Positions 24,015 to 33,395 are shown, counted from the stretch's first letter. The stretch: 64,000 nucleotides of DNA from an uncultured Pelagibacteraceae bacterium (GCA_902571055.1 CACGAM010000004.1:1-64000), one strand, 5' to 3'. Notes: generated from the sequence alone by a model not told the origin. Translations and numbers: made by a program.

Positions 24015-24842
24015 ATGTCTATTGAAAAAATTATAAACGAAGCTTGGGATAACAGAGATAAGGTTAATCAAAATTCTGAAAAATCTTTAAAACAAGCAAT
24101 AGACCAAGTTATAATGGATTTAGATACCGGTAAATCAAGGGTCGCTGAAAAAATTAATGGGGAATGGAAAACTCACCAACATCTAAAAAAAGCAATCATG
24201 CTTAGTTTCAGAATTCATGGCATGGAAACTTTAGCTGGACCTTATTCAAGCTGGAGAGATAAAAGTAACATTTTAAAGGGTAAAACAGCTGGATGGGGAG
24301 ATAAAGAATTTGAGGAGGCAGGCTTTAGGATGGTGCCAAATTCTCCTGTAAGAAAAGGATCTTTTGTTGGGAAAAATGTAGTCTTAATGCCATGTTTTGT
24401 TAATATAGGAGCATATATCGATCAAGGAACAATGATGGATACTTTTAGTCGAGCAGGAAGCTGTTGTCAGATAGGTAAAAATTGTCATATTTCAGCCGGA
24501 AGTGGAGTTGGTGGTGTTTTAGAGCCCGCTCAAGCACAACCAACAATAATTGAGGACAACGTTTTCCTTGGAGCTATGTCCGAGGTTGTTGAAGGTGTAA
24601 TAGTGGGTGAAGGTTCTGTTTTAAGTATGGGTATGTATATAGGTCAATCAACAAAAATTGTTGATAGAAAAACAGGAGAAATTACTTATGGAAAAATTCC
24701 ACCTTATTCAGTTGTGGTTCCTGGTTCTCTACCAGATAAAAAAAATCCATCTGCACCATCTTTAAGCTGTGCGGTAATAATTAAGCAAGTTGACGAGAGA
24801 ACAAGATCTAAAACGTCAATAAATGATCTTTTGAGAGATTAA
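24015..24842 (+). CDS. dapD: Tetrahydrodipicolinate N-succinyltransferase
   Basis: It succinylates tetrahydrodipicolinate in the succinylase branch of DAP/lysine synthesis. The 275-residue protein has an N-terminal helical domain (WKTHQHLKKAIMLSFR), then left-handed beta-helix hexapeptide repeats: MMDTFSRAGSCCQIGKNCHI, SAGSGVGGVLEPAQAQPTII and VFLGAMSEVVEGVIVGEGSV. Length matches E. coli DapD. The next gene is dapE, so two successive pathway steps are encoded together. Confidence 0.97.
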   Translation: MSIEKIINEAWDNRDKVNQNSEKSLKQAIDQVIMDLDTGKSRVAEKINGEWKTHQHLKKAIMLSFRIHGMETLAGPYSSWRDKSNILKGKTAGWGDKEFEEAGFRMVPNSPVRKGSFVGKNVVLMPCFVNIGAYIDQGTMMDTFSRAGSCCQIGKNCHISAGSGVGGVLEPAQAQPTIIEDNVFLGAMSEVVEGVIVGEGSVLSMGMYIGQSTKIVDRKTGEITYGKIPPYSVVVPGSLPDKKNPSAPSLSCAVIIKQVDERTRSKTSINDLLRD

Positions 24843-24843
24843 G

Positions 24844-26001
24844 ATGAAAATCTTTAATGATTTACAATTAGCAAAAGAGCTAATCAAATTCCCTACAGTG
24901 ACTCCTGTGGATGCTGGAATAACGAAATTTTTAGAAAAAAAACTAAAATCAATCGGATTTAAAACTAAAATTCTTGAGTTTAAGGACGGCAATAGTACAT
25001 CAGTTAAAAACATTTACGCTAGACTAGGAGCAGGAAGTCCAAATTTTTGTTATGCAGGACATGTAGATGTCGTTCCTCCTGGTAACATAAAAAATTGGTC
25101 TTACAATCCTTTTAAACCAACAATTAAAAATGGAAGGTTAATAGGGAGAGGAGCTAGCGACATGAAATCATCAGTTGCGTCCTTTATTGCTGCTGTTAGT
25201 GATTTTGTTAGCAAAAATAAAAAATTTAAAGGTTCTATAAGTCTCTTAATTACTGGGGATGAGGAAGGTATAGCCATTAACGGAACTAAAAAAGTTGTTG
25301 AGTATCTAAAGAGAAAAAAAGAAAAAATTAACTTTTGTTTAGTTGGAGAGCCCACAAATCCATCCCGTATGGGTGAAATGATTAAAATTGGAAGAAGAGG
25401 TTCGATAACAGGTTACTTGAGTATTTTTGGTAAAATGGGACACGTAGCTTATAGTCATAAAGCGGTAAATCCATCAACCTGTATTGTAGATATTTTAAAA
25501 AACTTAAAACAATTAAGACTTGATAATGGCTCAAAAAATTTTCAACCTTCAAATTTAGAAGTAACTAAAATTAATATAGATAACAGTGCAGATAATGTAA
25601 TTCCTGGAGATGCATTTGCTACATTTAATATAAGATACAATGACAGACATAGCTCTAATAAATTAAAAAAAAAAATAAATATTTATTTAAAAAAAATTTG
25701 TAAAAAATACAAATGTAAATTTAAAATAGAATACATGATATCCGGTGAGCCATTTATTACTAAACCAGATAAAACTACTTATATGATTAGAGATATCATA
25801 AAAAAAAATACAAAGATAAATACCAAATTATCTACTTCTGGTGGTACATCTGATGCAAGATTTATTAGAAAAATTTCTCCTTGTTTAGAGTTTGGTATGG
25901 TCGGTGCTAGTATGCATCAAGTAGACGAAAATATTAAAGTAAGTGATTTAAAAACCCTGACAAAAATTCATAAAGAAATTTTAGAAAATTACTTTTCATG
26001 A
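24844..26001 (+). CDS. dapE: Succinyl-diaminopimelate desuccinylase
   Basis: This zinc hydrolase releases LL-DAP. The 385-residue M20-type protein shows CYAGHVDVVPPG (metal His/Asp), GRGASDMKSSVASF (bridging Asp), TGDEEGIAINGT (catalytic Glu pair) and FCLVGEPTNPS, then the dimerisation domain with GRRGSITGYLS and the late ligand His in ASMHQVDENI. It starts one base after dapD and overlaps the HDAC gene by 4 bases. Confidence 0.96.
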   Translation: MKIFNDLQLAKELIKFPTVTPVDAGITKFLEKKLKSIGFKTKILEFKDGNSTSVKNIYARLGAGSPNFCYAGHVDVVPPGNIKNWSYNPFKPTIKNGRLIGRGASDMKSSVASFIAAVSDFVSKNKKFKGSISLLITGDEEGIAINGTKKVVEYLKRKKEKINFCLVGEPTNPSRMGEMIKIGRRGSITGYLSIFGKMGHVAYSHKAVNPSTCIVDILKNLKQLRLDNGSKNFQPSNLEVTKINIDNSADNVIPGDAFATFNIRYNDRHSSNKLKKKINIYLKKICKKYKCKFKIEYMISGEPFITKPDKTTYMIRDIIKKNTKINTKLSTSGGTSDARFIRKISPCLEFGMVGASMHQVDENIKVSDLKTLTKIHKEILENYFS

Positions 26002-26921
26002 AAACCGCAATAGTTACATCAGATACATCAGAAAAACATTTAACTGGTGATGGTCATCCTGAACAACCCAAAAGAGTAGAGTCAATTATAAATGTTTTAA
26101 AAAAAAAGAAAGATTTGATATGGGAAAAACCTGATGTAGTTCCTGAAAAAATATTAACTCTTACTCATACTGAGAATTACATTAAAAATTTAAAAAACTC
26201 TTTTCCAAAAAAAGGTATAAACTTTCTTGACGGAGATACTGTCGTATCTCCAGGGAGCAAAGAGGCAGTATTTGATGCTGCGGGTTCTACAATAAAAGCA
26301 ATTGACGGAATACAGAATAAGAAATTCAATAACGCATTTTGCGTGGTAAGGCCCCCGGGACATCACGCCGAAAAAAATAAAGCTATGGGCTTTTGTTGTT
26401 TATCAAATGCTGGCATTGCAACAAACTATTTGATTAATAAATATAATTACAAGCGAATAGCTTGTGTGGATTTTGATGTTCATTGGGGAAATGGAAATTA
26501 TAACGTACTCTATGACAACAAAAACTCTTTATATATATCAACCCACCAGTACCCTTTCTATCCTGGGGGAGGTACTGAGAATTATAAAGGAAAATTTAAC
26601 AATTCACTAAATATTCCTTTACCAGCAGGCACAAATTCAGAAAAATATTTTAATGCCTATGATAGAGTTATTGATAGATTAATTGAATATAAGCCAGACT
26701 TTCTTATTTTTTCAGCTGGTTTCGATGCACATAAGGATGATCCTTTGGCACAATTTGAATTGTCATCTAAAGATTTTTATGAAATTACTAAAAGAACTCT
26801 AAGAGCTACTAATAAATATACGAAAGGAAAGGTTCTATCTGTTCTAGAAGGTGGATATGATCTTAACGCACTTGCTGAAAGCGCATATAATCATGTAATA
26901 GCTCTCTCTGAAAAAGACTAG
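25998..26921 (+). CDS. Histone-deacetylase-family protein (class II HDAC / acetylpolyamine hydrolase-like)
   Basis: This 307-residue zinc deacetylase fold protein has every catalytic element: GDGHPEQPKR at the start, PPGHHAE with the His pair (122-123), zinc ligands Asp160 and His162 in DFDVHWGNG, Asp243 in SAGFDAH, and Tyr287 in LEGGYDL. The usual HHGNG is HWGNG here. Family members remove acetyl groups from lysines or polyamines. The gene is inside the dap transcript, overlapping dapE by 4 bases, and the SET gene follows by 2. The substrate is unknown; a protein or a small molecule is equally possible. Confidence 0.88.
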   Translation: MKTAIVTSDTSEKHLTGDGHPEQPKRVESIINVLKKKKDLIWEKPDVVPEKILTLTHTENYIKNLKNSFPKKGINFLDGDTVVSPGSKEAVFDAAGSTIKAIDGIQNKKFNNAFCVVRPPGHHAEKNKAMGFCCLSNAGIATNYLINKYNYKRIACVDFDVHWGNGNYNVLYDNKNSLYISTHQYPFYPGGGTENYKGKFNNSLNIPLPAGTNSEKYFNAYDRVIDRLIEYKPDFLIFSAGFDAHKDDPLAQFELSSKDFYEITKRTLRATNKYTKGKVLSVLEGGYDLNALAESAYNHVIALSEKD

Positions 26922-26923
26922 TT

Positions 26924-27388
26924 ATGAAATTATACAAAATTGGTTACTCAAAAATTAATAATAAAGGGTTATTTGCTAATAAAGATATTCAAAAAGGCAA
27001 AAGAATTATTAACTACATTGGAAAAATAATTACAAAAAAAGAAACAGATAGAAACCCTAAATTCGATAATAATAAAGCAATTTATCTTTACAATTTAAAT
27101 AACAGATATGACTTAGATGGAGATTTTTCCTATAACACAGCTAGACTTATTAATCACTCATGTAATCCAAATTGTGAGGTTGATGGTAAAGGACTAAAAT
27201 TATGGATTTCATCAATAAAAGATATAAAAAAAGGCGAGGAATTATCATATGACTATGGATTTGGTTATGATGAAGATTATAAACAATTTCCCTGTAAGTG
27301 TGGAGCTAAGAATTGTTGCGGGTATATAGTCCGTGAGGGCTCTAGGTGGAGAATTAATAAAAAGTTTAGAAAAAAAACTAATAAGTAA
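26924..27388 (+). CDS. SET-domain protein lysine methyltransferase with post-SET motif
   Basis: A compact 154-residue SET protein. SAM-binding and catalytic motifs are all present: NNKGLFA (residues about 12-18), INHSCNPNC (about 76-84), ELSYDYGFG (about 106-114), and a complete post-SET cysteine cluster PCKCGAKNCCGYI (123-135). The tail is strongly basic. It would transfer methyl groups from SAM to protein lysines. The start is 2 bases after the HDAC stop, so both are probably co-expressed. It converges with truA, overlapping by 11 bases. The natural substrate is unknown. Confidence 0.88.
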   Translation: MKLYKIGYSKINNKGLFANKDIQKGKRIINYIGKIITKKETDRNPKFDNNKAIYLYNLNNRYDLDGDFSYNTARLINHSCNPNCEVDGKGLKLWISSIKDIKKGEELSYDYGFGYDEDYKQFPCKCGAKNCCGYIVREGSRWRINKKFRKKTNK

Positions 27389-28118
27389 TTTTTTTTAAAT
27401 AAAGACCATGCGGTGGAGCAAGTGGTGCGCAAAGTTTTCTATTTTTTGATTTAAGAACTTTTTCGAATTTCTTTAATGTCCATTTTTTTTCACCAAGGCA
27501 TTTAAGACAACCAACCATCGATCTGACTTGACTTTTTAGAAAAGATTTTGAAACAATATCAATAGATATTAAAGTTTTATTTTTTTTTATTGTAAACTTT
27601 TTAATTGTTTTGATTGGGTTTGTGGCATCACAACTTGAAGATCTATATGTGGAAAAATCATGAGTTCCAAGAAATTTTTTTGCACCTTTTTTCATTATAC
27701 CAATATCTAAATTTTTAATTAAGTGCCATTCACGTTTCATGTTAATTACTGACTGAGATATGCTATTTCTTATTAAATAATTGTACGTTCTTTCTTTTGC
27801 ACTATGTCTAGCGTGAAAATTTATATTTTTTTTTTTTATGATCAATATAGAAATTTCTTTTTTATTTAAAAAAAAGTTTAAAGATTTAATTAATTTTGGA
27901 ATATTTGTTAGTTTTTCTTTACAATAAAAATGCGCTGATTGCTCAATTGCATGTACGCCTGAGTCTGTTCTTCCAGCACCGTGGATAATAATTTTTTTTT
28001 TTAACAACTTTTTTAAATATAATTGAACAGTGTTTTGAATTGATCTGCCATTTTTTTGAGACTGCCATCCAACATACTTTGTTCCAACATATTCCAATAA
28101 TATTTGATATCTATTCAT
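27378..28118 (-). CDS. truA: tRNA pseudouridine synthase A
   Basis: It modifies uridines 38-40 in the anticodon arm. The 246-residue protein has the start EYVGTKYVGWQSQ, catalytic-Asp motif GAGRTDSGVHAIEQSAHF and the later FLKSQVRSMVGCL. It is lysine-rich but complete. It overlaps fmt by 8 bases upstream and is the last gene of a set with def and fmt. Confidence 0.95.
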   Translation of the reverse strand: MNRYQILLEYVGTKYVGWQSQKNGRSIQNTVQLYLKKLLKKKIIIHGAGRTDSGVHAIEQSAHFYCKEKLTNIPKLIKSLNFFLNKKEISILIIKKKNINFHARHSAKERTYNYLIRNSISQSVINMKREWHLIKNLDIGIMKKGAKKFLGTHDFSTYRSSSCDATNPIKTIKKFTIKKNKTLISIDIVSKSFLKSQVRSMVGCLKCLGEKKWTLKKFEKVLKSKNRKLCAPLAPPHGLYLKKITY

Positions 28119-29028
28119 ACTTAAGTGTCACCCCTTTTTTAATTTTGCTACCTAAAAGAAAGCTACTTATATTTTGAGATTTTTTTCCTTGTCTCTGAAT
28201 TTCCAATATTTTAATCGATTTTTTTCCACAACCTACCGTCAATAAATTATCTAAAACCTCTCCTGGTTTTCCAGTTAATTCTGACAGCTCAGATTTGATA
28301 ATTTTATATCTTTCTTTTTTAAATTCAAACCAAGCACCAGGATTTGGAAAAAGACCATTTATTTTGCCTTGAATATTTTGTGCACTTTCATTCCAATTAA
28401 TTTTACCCTCCATTTTGTTTATTTTTTCAGCATAACTAGCTTTATCGTGTATCTGATCTACAAATGTTGCTTTATTTGAAAATATTAATTCAATATTGTG
28501 AATAATTTTTTCTGCGCTTAGTTCGCTTAATTTTTTGGATAATGTTTCGCTGTTATCGGTTATATTAATTTGGATCTTATATTGATTGCAAATAGGACCG
28601 CTGTCCAAAACATTATTTAACTTCATAAAGCTTATCCCAGTAAATTTTTCCAGATTAATTAACGAGCGTTGAATGGGTGCTGCTCCTCTATATTTTGGTA
28701 ACAAAGACGCATGAATGTTAATAAATCCGTATTTACAGCTTTTTAGTATTGTTTCTGAAATAATTTGACCGTAAGCAACAACTATACCTAAATCAAATTC
28801 AGCAGTTTTTATAAAATTTTCCTCTTTTTTTACATTTTCTGGAGTTTTAATTTTTAAATTAAATTTTTCCGCATAATTATGTACGGGAGATTTTAAAATT
28901 TTTTGACCTCTGTTTGATCTTTTAGGAGGCTGAGTGAATACACATATTATTTCTAAATCGTTTTTAATTATTCTATCCAAAATCGGTACCGCGAAGTTTG
29001 GAGTACCAAAAAAAATTATTTTACGCAT
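28111..29028 (-). CDS. fmt: Methionyl-tRNA formyltransferase
   Basis: It formylates initiator Met-tRNA. The 305-residue protein shows the Rossmann start IFFGTPNFAVPILD, the active-site INIHASLLPKYRGAAPIQ (catalytic His and Arg-rich loop), DSGPI and a C-terminal OB-like domain with FPNPGAWFEF. It overlaps def by one base and truA by 8. Confidence 0.95.
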   Translation of the reverse strand: MRKIIFFGTPNFAVPILDRIIKNDLEIICVFTQPPKRSNRGQKILKSPVHNYAEKFNLKIKTPENVKKEENFIKTAEFDLGIVVAYGQIISETILKSCKYGFINIHASLLPKYRGAAPIQRSLINLEKFTGISFMKLNNVLDSGPICNQYKIQINITDNSETLSKKLSELSAEKIIHNIELIFSNKATFVDQIHDKASYAEKINKMEGKINWNESAQNIQGKINGLFPNPGAWFEFKKERYKIIKSELSELTGKPGEVLDNLLTVGCGKKSIKILEIQRQGKKSQNISSFLLGSKIKKGVTLKYE

Positions 29029-29552
29029 TAAACTATTATTTTATTATTATTTGAAATTTCTTTTGAAATTTTTTTTATAATTAAATCTTTTTTAAGTTTT
29101 GATAAATAGTCGATTATTAAAATACCGTCACAATGTTGAATTTCGTGTTGAATACACGTTGACAAAAGCCCGCTACATCGCATATTTCTTTTTTTTCCAT
29201 TTTCATCAATATATTCTATTTCAATCTCTTTCGGTCTTTCTATCTGTATAAAAGTGTTGGGTATAGACAGGCATCCTTCTTCATAAGAAGATCTATCATC
29301 ACTAAACTTTTTAATTTTGGGGTTAATAAGGCAGTGAAGATTTCTTTTTTCATCTTCTTTTGTTATATCTACTATGACAATTCTTTTAGGTATACCTATT
29401 TGTATTGCTGCTAAACCAATACCATTAGCGTTATACATAGTATCTTTAAGATCTTTTATTAATTTTTTTTCATGAATACTAACTTTTTCTATTGGTGAAG
29501 ATATTTGTTTAAGAATAGGGTCGGGCACAGTAATAATTTCTTTGATTGACAT
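29028..29552 (-). CDS. def: Peptide deformylase
   Basis: It removes the N-formyl group from nascent proteins. All three iron-site motifs are present: NGIGLAAIQIG (motif 1; usual GxGLAAPQ has Pro where this has Ile), EEGCLSIP (motif 2 with ligand Cys) and QHEIQHCDG (motif 3, HExxH). The 174 residues are normal. It is the first enzyme gene of the def-fmt-truA set, 6 bases after the unknown exported protein. Confidence 0.95.
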   Translation of the reverse strand: MSIKEIITVPDPILKQISSPIEKVSIHEKKLIKDLKDTMYNANGIGLAAIQIGIPKRIVIVDITKEDEKRNLHCLINPKIKKFSDDRSSYEEGCLSIPNTFIQIERPKEIEIEYIDENGKKRNMRCSGLLSTCIQHEIQHCDGILIIDYLSKLKKDLIIKKISKEISNNNKIIV

Positions 29553-29558
29553 ATATAT

Positions 29559-31301
29559 TTAGACTTTCAAAGGTAAAATTTTAATCAAAATGTTGTTGCG
29601 TAATTTATCAAGATTAATCTCATTGAGAGTTGTAGTTATAAAATATAGTGTTTCAGTACCCAAATCTTCGAGATTATCTTCCCCAATAATTTCAACTAAT
29701 CTAAGCAATATCATTCCTATATCTTCATTATTTATATATACTTGTAAATCAGTTGGAATGTTAGGGTTTCTCTCATATAGATTTACATATTTTTTTTGAA
29801 TATCTACACCATCGTAGATTAAAGAGTCTAACATTATTTTATCTTTGTTTGAAAAAATATATTTTTTGTTGGCTTTAACTTTTTTTAATATATCATTTGT
29901 CTCTTTATTGGCTTTATCAATACTATAACCTTTAGCAAAATAATTTATTAATTTTGATTGATGAATTATTTTATTGTTAATATTATATGTTTTTTGTATT
30001 TTTTTTTCATTAATTAAATTTTTCTGATAAAATGTTGTTTGACTTGAGGAAATATCATCAAAGTTAATATCCTTTAAAATATTAGATAGTTCTATGACAA
30101 ATGCATTTTCTATTTTATCTTTTCTAAATAAACTTTTCATTTTCATTGCAAGATTAACTTTATTGATTGGGTCATCAGACAAAAGAAGTCTTTGATATAA
30201 AATAGCTCTAGCTTGAAAATTTGGTAAGTCATTGTAAAGGTTATTTGCATCTAATAGCTGAGATAAACTAAAGTCAAATCTTTTATAAAGTCGTAAAAGC
30301 TCTTTTTCAGAATAATTTTTTTCATGAGTCGCTTTTTCTAATGTCATAATTTTTTTTGCATTTTCTAGGTCGATTTCTTTTATATTTTCTAAAAGATTAT
30401 TTGATGAAAGATATCTCCATATAAATTTTGGTGTTTTTTCGTTAGCTGTGTAATTAAAATTTTTCGTTGTCACATGTGAAAGGTGAAAATTCAAAACACT
30501 TTTTTCAGAGATTTCAGTGGTACTTTTATCACTATATCCCATAAGGTAATTAAACTTTGATTCAAAAAATTTATCTCTAAACCCTTGCTCTTTTTTTAAA
30601 TCATAATAGATTTGTGCTTCCTCATTTTTTTTTAACTTAATTAGACAATAAATTTTAAATTTATCGATATAATCGTTTGTTATTTGAAATTTTAGTTGAC
30701 TCATCAATTTACAAGACTCGTCAAGGTTCGCATTTTGAAGATAATAATCTAAATAAAATTTTACAATTCTATTATTGTTTATTGTTTCATTTTTTATTAA
30801 AAAATTTTTGATTAAATTTGTATCCTCTCTTTTGATAAGATAATTAATTTTAAAATTTGTAAATTCATTATTGTCATTTAATTTTTTTGGTGGGTAAGCA
30901 TTAGTTAATAACGCCACTTCTAAAATCTCAATAGCATCATTTGATAGATTAATTTTTTCTATTTTTTTTATTAAATTTTTTACCTGATCGGAGTCAGAAT
31001 ATTTCCACATATCAATCGTTAAATTATTTTCTTGGGGATCGTATAAACCAACTAAATTAATTTTTGGATTTTCTAAATTTTCAAAATTGAAAATATTGTT
31101 ATCATTTTTTTCTTTTGATATACTTTCATTTATTATTATTTCATCTTGCTCTATATTCTGAACATCTAAATTTGTATTATCTTTTTTATTATTATCTAAA
31201 TTCCAAATATCTACTGGTTCGTTAGAAAATGTACTTAAATTAAAAAATAAAACGAAAACTAGTGACAGAAAAAAACTATTTGATGACTTTAAAATTTTCA
31301 T
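29559..31301 (-). CDS. Large exported helical protein of unknown function
   Basis: I do not recognise this 580-residue protein. It begins with a signal-peptide-like segment (basic MKILKS, hydrophobic SFFLSLVFVLFFNLS, then FSNE as a plausible cleavage zone). A low-complexity Asn/Asp/Glu/Lys stretch follows (about 30-80), then an all-helical region with pairs of helices and Leu/Tyr spacing that looks like degenerate TPR/HAT-type repeats. There are only two cysteines in the part I scanned. It lies between a 61-residue membrane protein (overlapping by 26 bases) and def, so a periplasmic or outer-membrane-associated scaffold is plausible. A function is not claimed. Confidence 0.8.
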   Translation of the reverse strand: MKILKSSNSFFLSLVFVLFFNLSTFSNEPVDIWNLDNNKKDNTNLDVQNIEQDEIIINESISKEKNDNNIFNFENLENPKINLVGLYDPQENNLTIDMWKYSDSDQVKNLIKKIEKINLSNDAIEILEVALLTNAYPPKKLNDNNEFTNFKINYLIKREDTNLIKNFLIKNETINNNRIVKFYLDYYLQNANLDESCKLMSQLKFQITNDYIDKFKIYCLIKLKKNEEAQIYYDLKKEQGFRDKFFESKFNYLMGYSDKSTTEISEKSVLNFHLSHVTTKNFNYTANEKTPKFIWRYLSSNNLLENIKEIDLENAKKIMTLEKATHEKNYSEKELLRLYKRFDFSLSQLLDANNLYNDLPNFQARAILYQRLLLSDDPINKVNLAMKMKSLFRKDKIENAFVIELSNILKDINFDDISSSQTTFYQKNLINEKKIQKTYNINNKIIHQSKLINYFAKGYSIDKANKETNDILKKVKANKKYIFSNKDKIMLDSLIYDGVDIQKKYVNLYERNPNIPTDLQVYINNEDIGMILLRLVEIIGEDNLEDLGTETLYFITTTLNEINLDKLRNNILIKILPLKV

Positions 31302-31461
31302 TTGGTATTTTTTTTTCTATAACCTTATTTGGTGATGGAAAATCAATTTTATCAACTAATATCAAGACTATATATAAAACTGCTAATACAAGAATCATTT
31401 TAATAAAAATTTTAACAAACAAACCGATGTTGCCAGCTCTTGTTTTTTTTTGAAATTGCAT
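31276..31461 (-). CDS. 61-residue single-pass membrane protein
   Basis: The small protein begins MQFQKKTRAGNIGLFVKIF, then a hydrophobic helix (IKMILVLAVLYIVLILV) and a periplasmic tail with DFPSPNK and IPNENFKVIK. A 26-base overlap with the 580-residue exported protein implies coupled translation. It diverges from aroK (57 bases apart). No family is recognised, but the arrangement, start and topology look real. It may anchor or chaperone its large neighbour. Confidence 0.7.
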   Translation of the reverse strand: MQFQKKTRAGNIGLFVKIFIKMILVLAVLYIVLILVDKIDFPSPNKVIEKKIPNENFKVIK

Positions 31462-31517
31462 ATAAGTTAAATATTTTCAAATTAAGACAAATTTGTGTTT
31501 TTTCAATACAGAAGATT

Positions 31518-32030
31518 ATGAAAATGAAAAAAAATCTAGTTTTAGTCGGTATGATGGGATCAGGAAAATCGACAATTGGCAATATAATATCAAAAAAATT
31601 GAATTTTGAGTTTATTGATACTGATTATGAAATAGAAAAATATGAGTCTATTACAATTAAAAAAATATTTGAGATCAAAGGTGAAGTTTACTTTAGAAAA
31701 TTAGAGGAAAAAATAATTTTAAAATCTATAAATTTAGATAACAAAGTAATATCTTTAGGTGGCGGTGGATTTTTAAATTTAAATATTAGAAAAAAAATCT
31801 TAAAAAAATGTGTCTCCTTTTGGTTAGACTGGCAAGAAGATACTATAATAAAAAGAATATTTAAAAATGATAAAAGACCCTTGGCAAGACATTTGTCAAA
31901 GTTAGATTTAAAAGATATGATTGGTCAAAGGCATAAGTATTATAAACAAGCTACTCACAGAATTATTTGCGAAAATTTAAATAAAAAAGAGATTTCTGAT
32001 GAAATAATAAAAAAATATGAGATACAATAG
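31518..32030 (+). CDS. aroK: Shikimate kinase
   Basis: It phosphorylates shikimate. I start it at the ATG at 31518 (MKMKKNLVLVGMMGSGKST); the track's earlier ATG at 31440 adds 26 residues that lack family similarity and run antisense to the 61-residue gene. The 170-residue product shows the P-loop GMMGSGKSTIG, DTDYEIE, FRKLEE and LGGGGF, then KRPLA near the LID. aroB follows with a 14-base overlap. Confidence 0.94.
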   Translation: MKMKKNLVLVGMMGSGKSTIGNIISKKLNFEFIDTDYEIEKYESITIKKIFEIKGEVYFRKLEEKIILKSINLDNKVISLGGGGFLNLNIRKKILKKCVSFWLDWQEDTIIKRIFKNDKRPLARHLSKLDLKDMIGQRHKYYKQATHRIICENLNKKEISDEIIKKYEIQ

Positions 32031-33129
32031 ATTAAAAATTCAAACTTCAACAAGTAAGTATTCTATTTATATTGGAACAAATTTTTCTAATAAAATAAAT
32101 ACAATTCTCAATAACGAAAAGATTTTTTTTAATAAAGCTTTAATAATTTATGACTCGAAAATCAAAATCAAAGAGGTTTCAAAAATAATATTAAAATTGA
32201 AAAAAAAAAAAGTATTTATATATAAGTTTTATTCAAACGAAAAATCTAAAAGTTTTAATACTGTTAATAAGATAATTAGCAAACTATTGAAAAATAATTT
32301 TACTAGACAAGACTGTATTATTTCATTGGGTGGTGGAATTACAGGAGATTTATCAGGTTTCGTCTCTAGTATTTATAAAAGAGGAATTAAATTTATTAAT
32401 ATTCCAACAACTTTGTTGGCTCAAGTGGATGCGAGTATTGGTGGTAAAACAGGAGTTAATCACGAGATTTATGGTAAAAATTTAATCGGATCATTTTATC
32501 ATCCCAATGTTGTTATAGCAGATACAGAATATCTTAAGTCTTTAAGTAAAAAAGAATTAATTTGTGGATACGCTGAAATATTTAAGCACAGTCTAATATA
32601 TAGCAAAAAAAATTTTCTTTTTTTAGAAAAATTTAATAAAAAAATTTTATCATTAGAAAAAAAAGTTTTACAAAAAGCAATTTTAGAAAGTTGTAAAATC
32701 AAAAAAAGTATTGTTCAAAAAGACGAAAAAGAAAAGAATTTACGAATGATATTAAATCTTGGTCACACGTTTGGTCACGCTTATGAAGCTGCTTGCGGAT
32801 ACAAAAATAATTTAAATCATGGAGAAGGAGTAATGCTTGGAATAAAAACCGCTATTTTATTCAGTTTAAAAGAAAAAAAGTTATCTTTAAATGATTTTAA
32901 AAGAATTAATCAAAATATATTAAATTTAAATTTTAATTTAAAACTTAAAAAGTTTTTTAAATTATCAGATATTAATAAATTAATAAGTTACATGCAAAAT
33001 GACAAAAAAAATAATAATTCAAAAATTAATTTAGTTTTATTAAATAGAATTGGAAAAGCATCAATAAAAAATTCATACGATCAAAAAAAAATAAAAAAAT
33101 TCTTATACGAGAACTTAGATAATATTTAA
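32017..33129 (+). CDS. aroB: 3-dehydroquinate synthase
   Basis: It cyclises DAHP in the shikimate pathway using NAD and a metal ion. The 370-residue protein has IISLGGGITGDLSGFVSSIY, NIPTTLLAQVDASIGGKTG, NLIGSFYHP, GYAEIFKHSLIYS, and the metal-binding LNLGHTFGHAYE and NHGEGVMLG. The C-terminus is lysine-rich. It sits in the common aroK-aroB pair and converges on bolA with a 15-base overlap. Confidence 0.96.
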   Translation: MRYNRLKIQTSTSKYSIYIGTNFSNKINTILNNEKIFFNKALIIYDSKIKIKEVSKIILKLKKKKVFIYKFYSNEKSKSFNTVNKIISKLLKNNFTRQDCIISLGGGITGDLSGFVSSIYKRGIKFINIPTTLLAQVDASIGGKTGVNHEIYGKNLIGSFYHPNVVIADTEYLKSLSKKELICGYAEIFKHSLIYSKKNFLFLEKFNKKILSLEKKVLQKAILESCKIKKSIVQKDEKEKNLRMILNLGHTFGHAYEAACGYKNNLNHGEGVMLGIKTAILFSLKEKKLSLNDFKRINQNILNLNFNLKLKKFFKLSDINKLISYMQNDKKNNNSKINLVLLNRIGKASIKNSYDQKKIKKFLYENLDNI

Positions 33130-33375
33130 TTGAATCGAATGAATATAATTTTTTAATTCATTATTTAGCAAATTATAAATTATTTTTGTTCTTTTAATTC
33201 TATCCATTTTATTGAGATAATTTGACTCAATCGAAATTTTGACATGAAACTTTTTTTTGTCATGTCCATCATGGTTTAAATGTAAATATGTTTTGTCTTC
33301 TATAATTATTTTTTGTACTTTAATTCCTTTTTTTATTTTTTTTTTTACTATTTCAGAAAGTTGATTTATATCCAT
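33115..33375 (-). CDS. BolA-family protein
   Basis: The ORF track starts at 33450, but the ATG at 33375 (MDINQLSEIVKKKI) gives an 86-residue protein of normal BolA size. The domain shows the LHLNHDGHDKKKFHVKIS core with the conserved His cluster, and the C-terminal HSIQLNII. BolA/IbaG proteins work with monothiol glutaredoxins in iron-sulphur handling and stress. Lying divergent to the J-protein gene, it keeps the bolA/J-protein/cobS/cobT neighbourhood of Alphaproteobacteria. Confidence 0.85.
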   Translation of the reverse strand: MDINQLSEIVKKKIKKGIKVQKIIIEDKTYLHLNHDGHDKKKFHVKISIESNYLNKMDRIKRTKIIYNLLNNELKNYIHSIQLNII

Positions 33376-33395
33376 ATTATATAAATATATAATAT

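Noticed and set aside
31440-31517. N-terminal extension of aroK
   Set aside because: It precedes the P-loop start by 26 residues without family similarity and is antisense to the 61-residue membrane gene.
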